A stretch of 64,000 nt of DNA from Scedosporium boydii (taxonomy: Eukaryota; Ascomycota; Sordariomycetes; Microascales; Microascaceae). The position numbers and the translations under genes were made by a program. The notes under the pieces were generated by a model. It did no database searches and was not told where the DNA came from. It worked only from the letters and a program-made list of their open reading frames with translations. The stretch lies in the NCBI GenBank assembly GCA_002221725.1, contig NJFT01000039.1:62001-126000 (forward strand), given 5' to 3'. Shown here in pieces: positions 25,847-37,813 of the stretch (positions within the stretch are counted from its first letter, which is position 1; each line of letters opens with the position of its first letter).

Positions 25847-28686
25847 TCATTCCTCCTTACCATACACAAAACCCCAAGCTCGCTCAACCACTCCATCCTT
25901 CCCCTCCTCATCACCAACCACCAGGTCGAATCCCTCCGTCTGCTCAGAAGTAAAAGCCTTGGCTTTCTCCAGGATCTCGGCGATCTTCTCCTCGGGGTAC
26001 GTCTTGCCTTCGTATGCGGCGCGGAGGCGTTCGGCGAAGGAGTCTGGAGCTGGGGAGAGGAGGATGGAGCGGTGGGGGAAGGCGTTTTCTTTGATTTGGG
26101 TTGCGGACTGGTAGATGTTAGTTTCCAGCTTTGCAAAGAAGAGAAAAAAGAGGAGAAGACAGTGGGGAATCTGTGCCTGGGTGTGTGTGTGTGTGTGAAG
26201 AAGGGAAGAATGAACAGGAAAGGGAAATACTCACATCAACAGGGACCTCCACAATAGGCACCCTGCCCTTCTCCAGGATAGCCTCGACAACCCTCCGACT
26301 CGTCCCATACTCAACACCATCCCCATCCTGCCCAAACTCAATAAATTGGTCATTGTTAAGCATGACGTTAAACGTCTCCGCAGTCACAAACTTGTACTCT
26401 CGCCCATCAACCTCGCCCTCCCCAGCCACACGAGCAGCGTGCCTTACAACCTTCTTAAACACGCCAGGCCGCTTCGCCAACAGCCCCTCGACGAGGGTCG
26501 ACTTGCCCGAGCCCGCCAACCCGGCCACGACGACGAGCGTCTTATTCTCGGGCATATCCTCGGGACTAACCCGCGCGGCATCCTCTTCGGCCTCGTCATC
26601 GTCATCGCCAACACCGCCCTGCGCCGCGTCGTCCTCGAACACGACGTCAATCTTGTCCGGGTCGTCGATGCGATCAAACGCTGCCAATTTGATGCGCCCC
26701 GCGATCCGAAGAGCCCTCCACGACTTGCTCGCCTTGCCCTCGACGGCGGCGGCTTTTGTCTGCGCGTTGGTGGGCATCTCGATCTCGAAGTCGTCGTCTG
26801 CAATTTTGCGTTTGAACGAGTCGAGTTCGGGGAGGGCGTAGCGGTCTCTATGTTTGAGACGTTCCAGGCCTGCGTCGTCTTCCTCTCCTTCTCCTTCATT
26901 GCTGCGCATTAGGAAGTCGAGGTTGAGGGATCCCATGGGCGTCGGACGCAGACGCTTGTTGGTCGTGTTCCGCTGCACCGTCTTCTTGGCCTCGGCGAAA
27001 AGCTCCGCTGTGACGGGGGGGAGGCCCATGGGCGGACAGTTTTCGATTTTCCATCGTACCCAGTTCTTGTCGCGCGAGAGGACTGTTTCGACCATGCGGA
27101 AGAAGTAGGGGCCTTCGAAGCCTTGTCGGAGGTAGTCTGCGATGGATCGCTTCATGTCCGTTGCCCATTTTGTCTCGAGAAAATAAGAGGGTTAGTTAGG
27201 CACCGACAAGAGGAAAATAGGCAAAAAGAGGAAGTATAGTGAAAAGAAACGGAAACAAGAGGGAAAATGGGAAGCTTACATCGTCATCGCTGAGCTTTTG
27301 GTCGAGATACTCAACGGCTTTATTGTGAGCTCTCGCCGTAGACAACTTCTCCTTTGCCTTGGCGGATAGAGATAGTAAAAAGTCCATGATGATGAGGGCT
27401 TGGACGAGGACGTGTCGACGGAAAGAAAGATCGCTGATCTGTAGAAGACGAAAAATATAAGTCAGTACCCGCATCCGCGCCTAGTTTCTCTCGCTTTTCT
27501 ATCCTCCAGAAACATACCTCCAACTCAAAGAGATCCCTGCTAGTAAGATACTTTGGATTAAAAGCATTCGCCAAATCCGTCTCGCCATCATCCCTCTTCC
27601 TCTTAAGACTCCTCTTCCCGTCGTCCGCTGCAGGCGTTGTCGTCTTCGATGACCTAGATCCATTCTCAACCTGTATGGACCGGAACGCCGTCATGGTCGT
27701 CTCCATAGCACCGCGGAAGCGGGCAAAGTATGCCGGATCAAACAGCTTCTTGGGCTGGCTGAAGCTATCCTGGAGGGACCAAAAAACGGGATAAAACACA
27801 TCCGTGTTTAGGGGAGGCTTCCCGCTAGGCGTCTTCTTCGGGTCGAACGTAACCGCCTTGAGCGACTGTTTCTGCTCGCCATTTTCCTTGGCGCCACCTT
27901 CATCTACCTCCATCACCTCGTCCTGCTCGGCCTTGGGCGGTGGGGTCTCATCATACGTCGTGACATTCTCGACGTGGTACTCGCCCCTCAAGTTCACTGA
28001 GCTCTTATCGCCCAGCGGGAAACTCTGGAACAAGAAGATGAACACACGCCCACAGAAAGCCGTGTCCTCGGCGCGCGAAAGCCTCCGCAGCAGCTCGTTA
28101 CAGCTGCGGAGGATCACGAGCTGCTTCTGCTTAAAGTGCTTGGCTGTGATGCGCTCGCGGCGGGACTCGAGAAAGTCGAATATCTTGCGGCAACCCGATA
28201 TGGTTTGGCTGTCGAGAAGCTCTTCGACGAGCCAGAAGAGGAGGGCGGGTTCGCAGCGTTCTTCGTCGGAGAGGATGGCTAGGAGGTCGAGGAAGTTCCA
28301 TACTTTGACGAATTCGGGGGATTCGATGGGGGTCGTGGCCTGTACCGAGGTGAGAGGCGTTAGCTAGAAAAATCCCGATGCTTTCTTCTTGCTGGCAGGA
28401 ATCCACATACTATTAAACGGCTAAAAAGATCTCTTGCTGCTGTCTCGAAAATGGCAAACTGTCTTAGCCGCCGCTCCGTCGCATCCTCCTCAGAAGATCC
28501 CAAGGTCTCGTCGAACAGCGCAGTCAGCTGCGCCGATACGTCGCCTAACTCGGCTTTCGTTAGGGGCGGCTCGATAGACGGTTCGTCCTTTATCGTATCG
28601 GCGCGGGCGAGGACTTCGTTTAGGAAGGTGGCGCACGACGCTATGGCTGGGATGCCGTAGCTGCCATCGACAGTGGCGCTTGGCAT
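25847..28686 (-). CDS. THO complex subunit 1 fused to guanylate-kinase-like domain
   Basis: Five exons: 28686-28411, 28339-27518, 27438-27280, 27173-26235 and 26107-25847, all phase 0; 818 aa. Residues about 1-520 match THOC1/Hpr1, the core THO subunit that couples transcription to mRNA export and prevents R-loops. Key stretches are CRKIFDFLESR, CNELLRRLSRAEDTAFCGR, FPLGDKSSVNLRG, and YLTSRDLFELE spliced to ISDLSFRRH. From about residue 632 the same exon runs without a break into a guanylate-kinase fold. There the P-loop is GLAGSGKS (about 637), followed by GEVDGREYKFV, FIEF and EYGTSRR, which are the GMP-binding positions, and VPIVEVPVD. The first GMP-binding arginine of the usual HTTRxPR motif is kept (HAAR) but the second position is Gly, so catalysis is uncertain. 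Animal THOC1 has a death domain in this C-terminal place. A CA repeat lies in the last intron. Nuclear location is inferred. Confidence 0.9.
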
Positions 28687-29670
28687 CGTGGATAGAAGGT
28701 GCCGAGTTCTTTTCAGCCGATGGAGTGAGAGTCCTGGGAACCGAGGGTCGCAGGCGGTGTTGTAAGATTAAAGGCTAGGAGAGGTCGTCGGATGGCATGG
28801 GTGGTGATGGCGCGAGCCTTACAGTCGTTTGCTTGGATGAATCGGTAGGAATGCAAATAAAAAGAGGGAGGAGGTGGCGTTCTTAGTGGCCCAGAGGTTT
28901 CAAGCCATTAAATTTGAACAGATATGTTTTCGAAGTTGACTTTGAAAAGTTCTAGTGGGCGCCGAGTCGAGGTGTTGCATTCGATAGCTTTGGCTGGATT
29001 CTTTGTCGTGCTTGGGAAAATCGCGTCCCCAGATTGAAGCGACGTTCCTGGATTTTGTGGCTGGAGTGTTACATGTGGCTGAAGTTCCGGTCCCTGTCGA
29101 TACCATGGGGCGCCCGAGTTGTGGCTTTGGGGGGGATATACCCCGATACAGTTGTCTATATGGGGTAGTATTGGGTATTTTCGATAAACAAGGTAATGCA
29201 ATTAAAGAAACCCCGATTTCCGCCTTCCACTCGACATGACCGCCGTTCTCAGAAGTTATCGCGATTCTCGTCAATCACCTGTGGAGGCGGTTACAACCTA
29301 TCATAAGTTCCGGCCTGGCGGCGGTGCTGTGCCGGGCATGCATTTTCTTTCAGGGGCTTATCAGTTTTGCCTCCGCTTCAGAGATGGGCCTACAGATTTA
29401 ACACCGAACGCAAGGTCCAGAGCGAGATCGAGATCCAACAGCTATCACCAACATCTCCCAAGAGGAAACCAGACGTAAAAAGTATTCAAGGCTTCTACTC
29501 GTTCCTAGCTCTGTACAACCCCAATGTACGCCAACCCATCAAACGCCGGTATTATGACATGAGTAAAAAGGGAAAGAAAAAAAAACCATCATAAAGCCGG
29601 CCATTCCTTCCATCCCCACTCGAAATGATAAGCACTCCAGTGTCCTCTCACTACGCCAAACTCTCTCCCC
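28687..29670. other. Promoter of THOC1 gene and 3' flank of pol1
   Basis: Two head-to-tail minus-strand genes are separated by this stretch. Short open frames on both strands lack family resemblance. No RNA gene or repeat was recognised. Confidence 0.55.
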
Positions 29671-32600
29671 TCAAACAGCTACTTCCGCCTCCTTCGAGGT
29701 ACCAGAAATAGCCCCCAACTTCGCAAAAAGCCTATCCATCGCCACCCACTGCCTCCCACACTTCTTCAAGTACCCATCAGCAACCCCCTTGACCGTCCCA
29801 AACCTCTTGCGGTTCTGCTCCGCCCGCGCAAGCACCTCGTCCCGATCAGCCCCCGTCGTCATCTCCACCGACTTATCCTCAGCCATAGAACGCGCCTTAT
29901 CGACGTCCCAGAGCGACGCAAAGTAGAGAAGCTGGTTGTAGATAGCCTTCTCGCTGTACTCGTAGCGCATCCTGCCGACGCAGTCGCGGGCGAGGCCACG
30001 GGGGCCGAGACACCGCGAGCCATCGACGCTAATCTGCCGCGTGCGCGCGCTGCACGACGCGTCGTCGCAAACGAGCCAGCCCTCGTAGTACCTCGACGTG
30101 TGTTGCCGCACGGCGTATTCAACCTGCGCCACGATGGAGAGGACGGGTATCGTGGCTTTGCACTTGCCGCACGCCACTCCCTTGGGCGTGACGAGGTCGG
30201 GCGAGCCCACGAGGCCCTCGAAGACCATGGATTCTTTACAGGCGCGACAGCGGAGCGAGAGGCGCTCGCACTCGGCGAACCGCACGTGGTCGGGGATCTG
30301 GGACTCGAGCGGGTGTATCTCGTTGTCGTTGAACGACGACTGGTTCACCGCGTTGTTGGTGGCGTAGCGCTTGATGTCGAGACCTAGGTTCTCCGCGAGC
30401 TGCGCCGTGGACGTGCCGGCAATGTTGGCGCAGAGACGCTCGACCGGGGGGAAGATCTGCTTGCCGATGTACCACTCGACATCGGGGGAAAGACCAGAGT
30501 CGGCCTTGGTGACATCACCTGGCGCGTAGGCACGCTTGGGGGCCGGCTCGGACGAGCCCGAGTCGCCGGTGATGATGTACGAGATGACGTCGCCTTTGCG
30601 AACCGTCTTGCCTCGCGCGATATCGCGGAGAGCCACCTGCACCTGCGGCATAGAGTCGGCGTTGGGATACTCCTGCGGCGCCTTGCCGAGCTGCGTGAAG
30701 ATGATGTACTTGCCGACGGGGATCGCCTTTTCCCGCATCTTGCCCGAGATTTCTCGAAGGTATTCGTGGATACGACCCACGGCCACCTCTGTCTCGTCGC
30801 CCGAGAGAATTTCATTAAGCACGCGGCTCGAGACTTCCTTGGAAAGAGCGCAGTATTCTCGACGCTTCATGTCGAGACCCTTCACTTCCATCTTCTGCAC
30901 GTACTTGCCGTCCTTCTCCACCAAGTTGATGGCGGCGTACTTCTTCTTGGCCTGCAAAAGGATGCGCTGGAAGATGTTGTCAATGTCAATCTCCAAGAGC
31001 CTGTACCGATCGTTGACCATCTTCTTGAACTCCCTGCCGACCTTGAGGGCGTCGGCAACGTTGTCCACGTTGGCGTTGATCATGACCGAGTCGGTATCAC
31101 CATAGATGACTTGAAGCGACTGGTCCTCTGCCAGCTCCTTCGTGTTACGGAGAATCTCGCGTCCCTTAGAGGTTGTAAGGATGGCGAGAGGTCGAGCGTA
31201 AAATCGTGACTTGGAGTAACCCAAACAACCGTACATGGAGTTGGCCGTGAGCTTGAGCGCAAGCTGCTTGATATCCCATGTGGCCAGCTGCTCGGGGGTA
31301 GCATTCTTATCCTTCATGAGAGACTTGACTTGACGTCGGCGGGTGACAAGCGTGGAGATGAGCCTGGGAAGAACACCAAGTTCCTGTTCTTTTGGAACCT
31401 CGGGCACAGCATCGGGATCATCCTCGGGCTGTATCAAAGTCATCGTTAGTCGTCAAGGGTTCTTTCCAGTAGTTGGGTGTAGGCTCTTCTTACCAAAGCA
31501 GATCGATCTACCGTAGTGAAGCAGATGTTGAACTCTTGGATAATCGAGGGATATAGGGAGTTGAAATCCATGACAAGCACAAACTTGTCATAGAGGCCCT
31601 TTTCCGGGTCGAACACCAAGCCGCCCTTGTACTTGTCCTTCTTCTTGCTCTCCCCACCATCGCCTTCCTGGTTCTCCTCCTCCATCTTCATGCGGCCTTT
31701 GAAGGTCTGCTTATCAGGGCAGATGTACTTATTGCGATGGAACTCGTGGAGCAAAATGTACTCGTTTCGCTCAGCTCGAGTACCCGTAAGCGTCCTCGCC
31801 CATGAGTTGCCGGCAAGATTGGTCAACACCCTCGTCAGCGGCAGCATCTGGACCTGAAGGGCCAGGGCGGCGATGAAGTACGTGTCGGCTTCCATGTGAG
31901 TAACGTAGTCCATCAAACCCTCTCTGGTGGTAGCCCAGGTCTTGAGCGCGACCTCGTTGTCCACGTCTCTCCGGCGGTTGTTTCCCGGCAGGTAGATGCT
32001 GCACATCTCAGTCAAGCTCCAAGACTGACACTTGAACATGACGGACTTTCCGGCATCGTTGCCAAGATCGCAGAGAAGACGACCGGCAATAACCTGGCGC
32101 TCAGCAAAGACGTTTCCGCCGACTTTGCCGATAGAAGAGGGCCATTGCGTCCGCCTGAGGCGACCAAGACGAGACCATTGGTGCGTCTTCTTCTCATGGA
32201 GGCGGTTAAGGAGGATGCTATAGTCGACACCCTCAAGCTGATGGCCTAAGATTACATCAGGGTCGACCACATCGATCTGGGCAAGGAAGAAAGAGAGCAT
32301 CTCATTCTCCTGCCTCATAGTCTTGATGAGGCCCCTATTCCTTCTCTTGGCGAGAGCTTCGAAACCCATGGGGAATGCGGAGCCGTTGGGTCTGATGAGC
32401 GTAAAAGTCCTGCAAGGCAATTGGTCGGCCGGCGTCGTGTCATTCAAGCTAACGTCCTCGTAGATCCTAGCGCTCAACGCTAGAATCTCCTGCCTGTTTT
32501 CCCGGGCGTTGAAGGTGGTGCGCATAGCGATACTCATCAGCGTCAACGGGGGAGGCTCCACATTCAAGGCCTCACTCAGAGGCGCGATCATCTTAGGGTG

Positions 32601-34369
32601 GTCAATTTGAACCTCCAGCTTGCAGTGAGAGGCGTTCTTGAGAGTGGAGAAGTCAGGATCCTGGATCTTGAGCCAGCATGGACCCATGATGTTCTTCCAC
32701 AACACAAACTGTTCGAAAAGTGCCGTGTTTGAACCGAACACATGCGAATACGTCCTGCCCACCCTACTAGAGTCAATTTGGGTGCCTGTGATGGAAAAGG
32801 TCAGTTAAACCGATACACAATTGCGTAGTGGACGGCGAGTGGGGAGTGCCGGGGACGACATACTCGTATAGGGGTAGAACAACTTCAGATAATCGGCCTC
32901 CCTCGGCACATCTCGCAGCTCAAAGGCATATTTTCTCTTGCACTCCTTGATCTTGTGTATCGGTACCTTCATATTGGTCATCATTTCATCAACCTCCTCA
33001 AACACGTCCTTCATTTCGACCTCCTCATCAGTCTCAACACCATTCTCGAGCCGGAATTTGCGTGGCAGGAAATAGAGCTTGCGGTAAATATTGTCGACTT
33101 TGGCGAAGCAGCTGACATAGGTGGAAGTCTTCTTGTTAAGGACCTTGCCAAAGAGACAGAGACTACCGCTCACCTCGGTGTAGTCGGTCCAGAACATGTT
33201 GAGACTACCGTCCTCCTCGATGGCATCATTGGGGTCAATCTTGCCGACGATCCGCGTTGCGGGGTGAGGGGATGACGTGACAACATTGAGCTTGTCGTTG
33301 AGCTCATTCCACGCGGAAGAGTCGACGGTGGCGGCAGCAGCCTGAGGAGCCTCTGGAGGCGAAGAGCTCGCGGGCGAAGGGTAAGCCGGCCGCTTAAGAT
33401 CCTTTTTGACTGGCTTCGATCCAGCGATATTAACGCTCGTCGTCGCTACGCTGCCGACATGTGCGACCTCCATCATCTCTTCGTCATCCTCATCATCGCT
33501 GACTGGCTCCTCCTTAATCTGGGCCTTTCGCTCGACGACCTTGACAGTGGGTGATGATGGTGCGGGGTCGCTCATGGGAATGTCGGACGGGAGAGGGTCA
33601 TCAACGGGGGGAATGAAATCGTCGTCATCCAGGTCAGGTGATGGCAGTCGGCTGTCGACGACCTTCTTCTTCTTCGCTGCGGGCTCGGGGGAAAGGACGC
33701 GAACTTTTCGATGTGCTGGAGATCTGTTTCGCTTCCCAGAGCGGGGAATCGGGGCTGGGATATTGCTGTCTACTTCGCCGAGAAGGCCGGCAAGGAAATC
33801 GTCATCTTCCTTCGTTTTGGCCACCTGGAATCGAAGCGACGATCAGTCTCCTACTCTATTGTATTGTGCTTTGGAAAGCTCGTCGGGCTCACCTTGACCT
33901 TGGGCTGCGCTTTGGCGGCACCCTTTGTGAAGAACTCGGTAATGTCGCGGTCATTAGCATCACGTTTCGCCTTCTCGTCTTCTTTTTGCTTCTTGGCTAC
34001 CCGGCAGAGTCAGTCAATGGTCACCCCTCGAGGAATTGGCGGGAACTCAAGTCCGGCGAGTTCTCTGGACCACATACCTGCTTTGCTAGGCCGACCACGA
34101 GTCATCATCTCATCTTCACTCTCCGAGTAATACTGAGGGGCTCGGTCCCACTCCTCACGACCGTCGTCGGCATAACCCTCGCCGTTGTCATCGACGACGA
34201 AGTCATCCTGGTCGAGACGCTCACGGACAATCTTCTTGTATCCGTCCTCGTCAACCTCCTCGTATAGCGAAGGTGCTTCTTCGACCTTGTACGTGTCGAA
34301 GACCTTCTTCCCTGCCTTCCTGAGGGCTTTCAGCTCAGCGAGCTTAGCACGCTTATCGAGCTTGGCCAT
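29671..34369 (-). CDS. pol1: DNA polymerase alpha catalytic subunit
   Basis: Five exons: 34369-34078, 33996-33893, 33824-32864, 32785-31494 and 31428-29671; 1468 aa, the same length class as yeast Pol1. It extends RNA-DNA primers at origins and on the lagging strand within the Pol alpha-primase complex. Seen: an acidic N-terminus with DITEFF-type interaction sequence; an inactive exonuclease-like region; polymerase motif A DFNSLYPSII (about 859); motif B KLTANSMYGCLGYS; motif C YGDTDSVM (about 992-999), with both catalytic Asp present; and two C-terminal four-cysteine modules (from about 1276, and about 1336-1367) that bind zinc or the B subunit. All splice sites are GT-AG and restore a continuous B-family sequence. 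The start is the ATG of MAKLDKRAKLAEL; an alternative ATG lies 7 codons upstream in frame. The promoter holds an ACGCGT box, in keeping with G1/S control. Confidence 0.97.
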
Positions 34370-34936
34370 GGCTGATGGACAAAAACTCAACTGGTAAGAC
34401 TAGATGATCATGACAATGTGCAAAGGGGAATGTGGGATCAATGGCGGATATGGTGATCAAGTCTTGTCTTGCGTTGCCGTGTCCCTGCTGTGGGAGACTG
34501 TTAATGGGGGCAGAGTTAAAGTGGACATGATGGATCGTGGTACTATTTCTATACTCGGTTAAAGTCATTAAAGTTGGCGCGTGTCGCGTCTTGTCTCGGA
34601 CCCACTTGTACATTGTTGCCAGCAAGATTCTGTGCAATCGATGCTGTTGCAAAATAATCTCGCGAACGACGCGTATTAACGCACGTCCCAGCGAACCAGG
34701 GTCGCGTTGTCAGGGCCTGTCCACATTACCATTGACCAACCAATGCGAAGGTGCAGACTGGAGGTACTTGCCCAGCCCAGTACGACTCTGTAAATGCACT
34801 AACCACTGTGGCGGCCGATAAGATAAGAAGAAGCTGTGGCTTGGCTAGTATTTTTTTTTTTTTGGTATCGACAAGAATACCTCGAGACCTCACATCACGA
34901 CGTCCGTTACCTTGATATAATGACCACCCCCTCGCC
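34370..34936. promoter_or_regulatory. Divergent pol1 / PPR promoter with MCB-like boxes
   Basis: This 567-bp interval separates two divergent start codons. It contains ACGCGT at 34669-34674, the core of the MluI cell-cycle box bound by MBF in fungi, and a GC-rich TTGGCGCGTGTCGCGT stretch at 34574-34589 that resembles E2F/MBF sites. A T13 run lies at 34851-34863 and a GATAAGATAAG cluster at about 34818. MBF control of pol1 is known from yeasts; here it is inferred from the motifs only. Confidence 0.5.
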
Positions 34937-37093
34937 ATGTTAGCCCGACAGTACTGCATCCGGCAGGCTTCCAAAGCGGGCTTCGCCAGGCCACCTATTG
35001 CCTCCTCCCTCAAGCCCGCCGCCCTCGCGCCATTATGGAAGCTCCCGAACCGCCAAATAGCCACCAGCTCCAGGTCCAAGGAGACGGTCGGTGTATCCGC
35101 CATTCTCGATGTCCATAACACACCCACGATAGTTCCCATAAAGGACCCTCTACAAGCAGACAAAGCCATGATGAAAAAATTAAGAGTCGAATATCGCCTC
35201 GGTCTGCAGGATCCCTGGAAACTCGCCCAAGCCGTCACGAACCGCCTAAGAAAGGACCGTCCCTTCGAAGCGATCGGTCTGGTCCGGATAGCGAGCAGGG
35301 ACATGCAGGTTCCGGCGGGCTGGAACCTTATTATGGAGTACCAGCTTTCTCACCAGCGGCTTAATGCAGCCTTCAAGCTATACAACGAGATGAAGAAGCG
35401 GGGCCAGCTCCCCAATGCCCAAACCTACACGACATTGTTCAGAGGCTGCGCCAGGTCGAACCACAGGCAATTAGCCGTCGCCGAGACGGTCAAGCTTTAC
35501 ATGACTATGCTCAACAGCACCCGCGTCCCGCCCAACGTCATCCACCTAAACGCCGCTCTCGAGGTCTGCGCGCGCTCTCTAGACATCGACGCCATGATGT
35601 CCATCGCAAACACCATCGATAACAAAGCGCGAAAGCCCGACGCCCTCACGTATGCGACCATTCTCAACGGACTTCGCGGCTGGGTCGATCACCAGGCCGA
35701 GCGTCTCAAGCATGGAGAGAAGTCGGGATATACGAGAGAGGAACACAACTCGACTATTGAAAAGACGATCGAGCAGGCCCGCCGGATATGGGACGAGGCT
35801 ATTCGCAAGTGGAATTCGGCGCAGATCGTCATGGATGAGGGTCTCGTGTTCTCGATGGGCCGGATGCTAACGTTGGGCCCTCCCTCGGTGAGAATGGAAG
35901 TCTTTCCACTGCTACATCAGGCCATGGGGGTCCCACGGCTCGACGCGAATGTGGGCCAACAAGAAAAGACGGAAAACCACGATAACATTGCCAGCATTAC
36001 CAGCTCCGATGACGAAGTTGTCGACGTACGCGTCCCCAAGTCGCCATCCGCGGCCCAGCTCCCCGCCAGGCCCTCACCAACCTCCCCCGTCCCCACAACC
36101 AAAACCCTCTCCCTCATCCTCTCCGCCCTCCACCGCACCCGCCTCACGCAGCTCGCCCTCCGCTACTGGCAGCTCATGACGAACACCTACGGCATCGTAC
36201 CAGACGGCAACAACTGGTACGCCCTCCTCAGCATCCTCCGCAAATCCCACTCGAGCGCCCAGACCGTCGCCGTCCTCGACGCCATGCCCCCGCAGTTCCT
36301 CACCGTCGAGACTTTCCGCCTCGCCTTCAAGACGTGCCTCCTCGATAACGTCAACCCCAACGTCACGCAGAACTCGGACCGCATCTACGATAAGATGGTT
36401 TCCATCCTTGATGTTCCCGATCTTGAGTGTGTGCGCATGTACGTCGACGTTGCGGCGCTGAGCCGGCACAAGTTCCGCCTCGCGCGGAAAAAGGCGGGCG
36501 ATGATGAGGCGGCCCGCGCGGGTATCGAGGCCGCGTACGCTGAGCAGGTCCTCAATGCTATCGATCACCTCTGGGCTTCGGGATGCATCGACGCCTGCCG
36601 CGCCGAGTTGATCGCCCGCCTTGCTGCGGCCGTCAGACCGCACAGCTCGGCTGCTGTGCGCGGCCAGGCTAAGAACTATTGCATGGAGATTCTCGCTACG
36701 TGTCGCAAGCTCGTGAGCGCTTGGGATCGCGTCATCACCGAGCGGATGCTCCCCGAGCACGAGCTGGAGAGGCACAAGTCCGGGCGGGACCTTCTCAACC
36801 GTTTCGTCACGGAGTATTATAATACCCTTCGACACATGGGTCTCCGGGAGGACGAGATCGTCGATCAGGTCGTTGAGGACGAGGATGAGTTTGAGAGGAA
36901 GTTTGAGCCCCGGACAAAGTCTGGGTCTAAGTCTGTTACGACGAAGCCCAAGACGAGTCAAGTCTCGCATGTGGACCTGAAGTACGAGGGCAAGGGAAGG
37001 CGGGGAAATAAATCTCCCGAGGACTGGGATAGGGAAGCTCTCAAGGAGCGACTCGAGATCGCGAAGTCCTTGTTTGTTCTGCCCGAGTGGTAA
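34937..37093 (+). CDS. Mitochondrial pentatricopeptide-repeat-like protein
   Basis: Single exon, 718 aa. The N-terminus is rich in Arg/Lys/Ser/Ala and lacks acidic residues for over 45 positions, typical of a mitochondrial presequence. From about residue 125 there are degenerate 35-residue helical-hairpin repeats with PPR signatures, for example LYNEMKKRGQLPNAQTYTTL and TIDNKARKPDALTYATILNG, with more divergent repeats beyond residue 390. PPR proteins bind organellar RNA and act in its processing, stability or translation. The specific partner transcript or ribosomal role is not evident, so I give no symbol. A basic, charged C-terminal tail ends in FVLPEW. It is transcribed divergently from pol1. 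Confidence 0.8.
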   Translation: MLARQYCIRQASKAGFARPPIASSLKPAALAPLWKLPNRQIATSSRSKETVGVSAILDVHNTPTIVPIKDPLQADKAMMKKLRVEYRLGLQDPWKLAQAVTNRLRKDRPFEAIGLVRIASRDMQVPAGWNLIMEYQLSHQRLNAAFKLYNEMKKRGQLPNAQTYTTLFRGCARSNHRQLAVAETVKLYMTMLNSTRVPPNVIHLNAALEVCARSLDIDAMMSIANTIDNKARKPDALTYATILNGLRGWVDHQAERLKHGEKSGYTREEHNSTIEKTIEQARRIWDEAIRKWNSAQIVMDEGLVFSMGRMLTLGPPSVRMEVFPLLHQAMGVPRLDANVGQQEKTENHDNIASITSSDDEVVDVRVPKSPSAAQLPARPSPTSPVPTTKTLSLILSALHRTRLTQLALRYWQLMTNTYGIVPDGNNWYALLSILRKSHSSAQTVAVLDAMPPQFLTVETFRLAFKTCLLDNVNPNVTQNSDRIYDKMVSILDVPDLECVRMYVDVAALSRHKFRLARKKAGDDEAARAGIEAAYAEQVLNAIDHLWASGCIDACRAELIARLAAAVRPHSSAAVRGQAKNYCMEILATCRKLVSAWDRVITERMLPEHELERHKSGRDLLNRFVTEYYNTLRHMGLREDEIVDQVVEDEDEFERKFEPRTKSGSKSVTTKPKTSQVSHVDLKYEGKGRRGNKSPEDWDREALKERLEIAKSLFVLPEW

Positions 37094-37813
37094 GGGCTAC
37101 TACCCGGTGAGCGTGAATCTGAGAGGGAGAAGGAATGGGAGGGAAATTTGGCGTTGGGGGATATGTCTTGTATCATACATGGTGGTATAGAAGCTCTTGT
37201 ACGATATCTACTGCATATGTTGGTTAGCTAGGAATACCCTGCTTTTTTATTTTGTATAATAGAATAGATGGCATTTGCTAGAATCGTCTCACCAGCCTTG
37301 TGTACAGGTAAACCGCCTCCAATTAGATGTCCCCAAAATATGAAATTATAAAAGTAAATAGGCTGGCTACTTTGAAGACCCCCCCTCCCCCGTATTGGGA
37401 GTAGAAGGTCATGTCATGCTGCTCTCCCGAAGCCCCTTCCATCTTCAATTCTTCAACTCATGGCTTCTCTCGCAGGGTTTTGGGAAGCATAAGATGATAG
37501 TACGAATGTATCTGGGTATAAGTATGATCAATATTCATACAATCTATGCATCTATCTAAACCACCCCAACACCAAAAGCTATCTATATGCATCGTAGGTA
37601 GAAGCTAATGAAAGGTATGAAAGGTATCTTAGGTCTAAACGGTACTCAATCCCATCACTGAAAAAAGAACACGACGATGTGCGTGAAAAAGGTCGCTGTC
37701 GCCGTCGCCAGGGATATGCTCATCTTCGTCAATCCCACCAGCCTCGCTGGCCCGTCGATGCAGAGGATTTGATCTACTCCGCACTTGAGCTCCGAATTTC
37801 CCAATTGGTGCGT
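37094..37813. other. Intergenic between convergent genes
   Basis: A/T-rich 3' flanks of the PPR gene (plus) and RING-LON gene (minus). A minus-strand frame at 37635-37829 was considered as a longer last exon of the RING-LON gene but is not needed. No other feature seen. Confidence 0.55.

Noticed and set aside
25847..26600. Separate guanylate kinase gene downstream of THOC1
   Set aside because: There is no stop, start or splice signal separating the two parts; the same exon covers the end of THOC1 and the P-loop.
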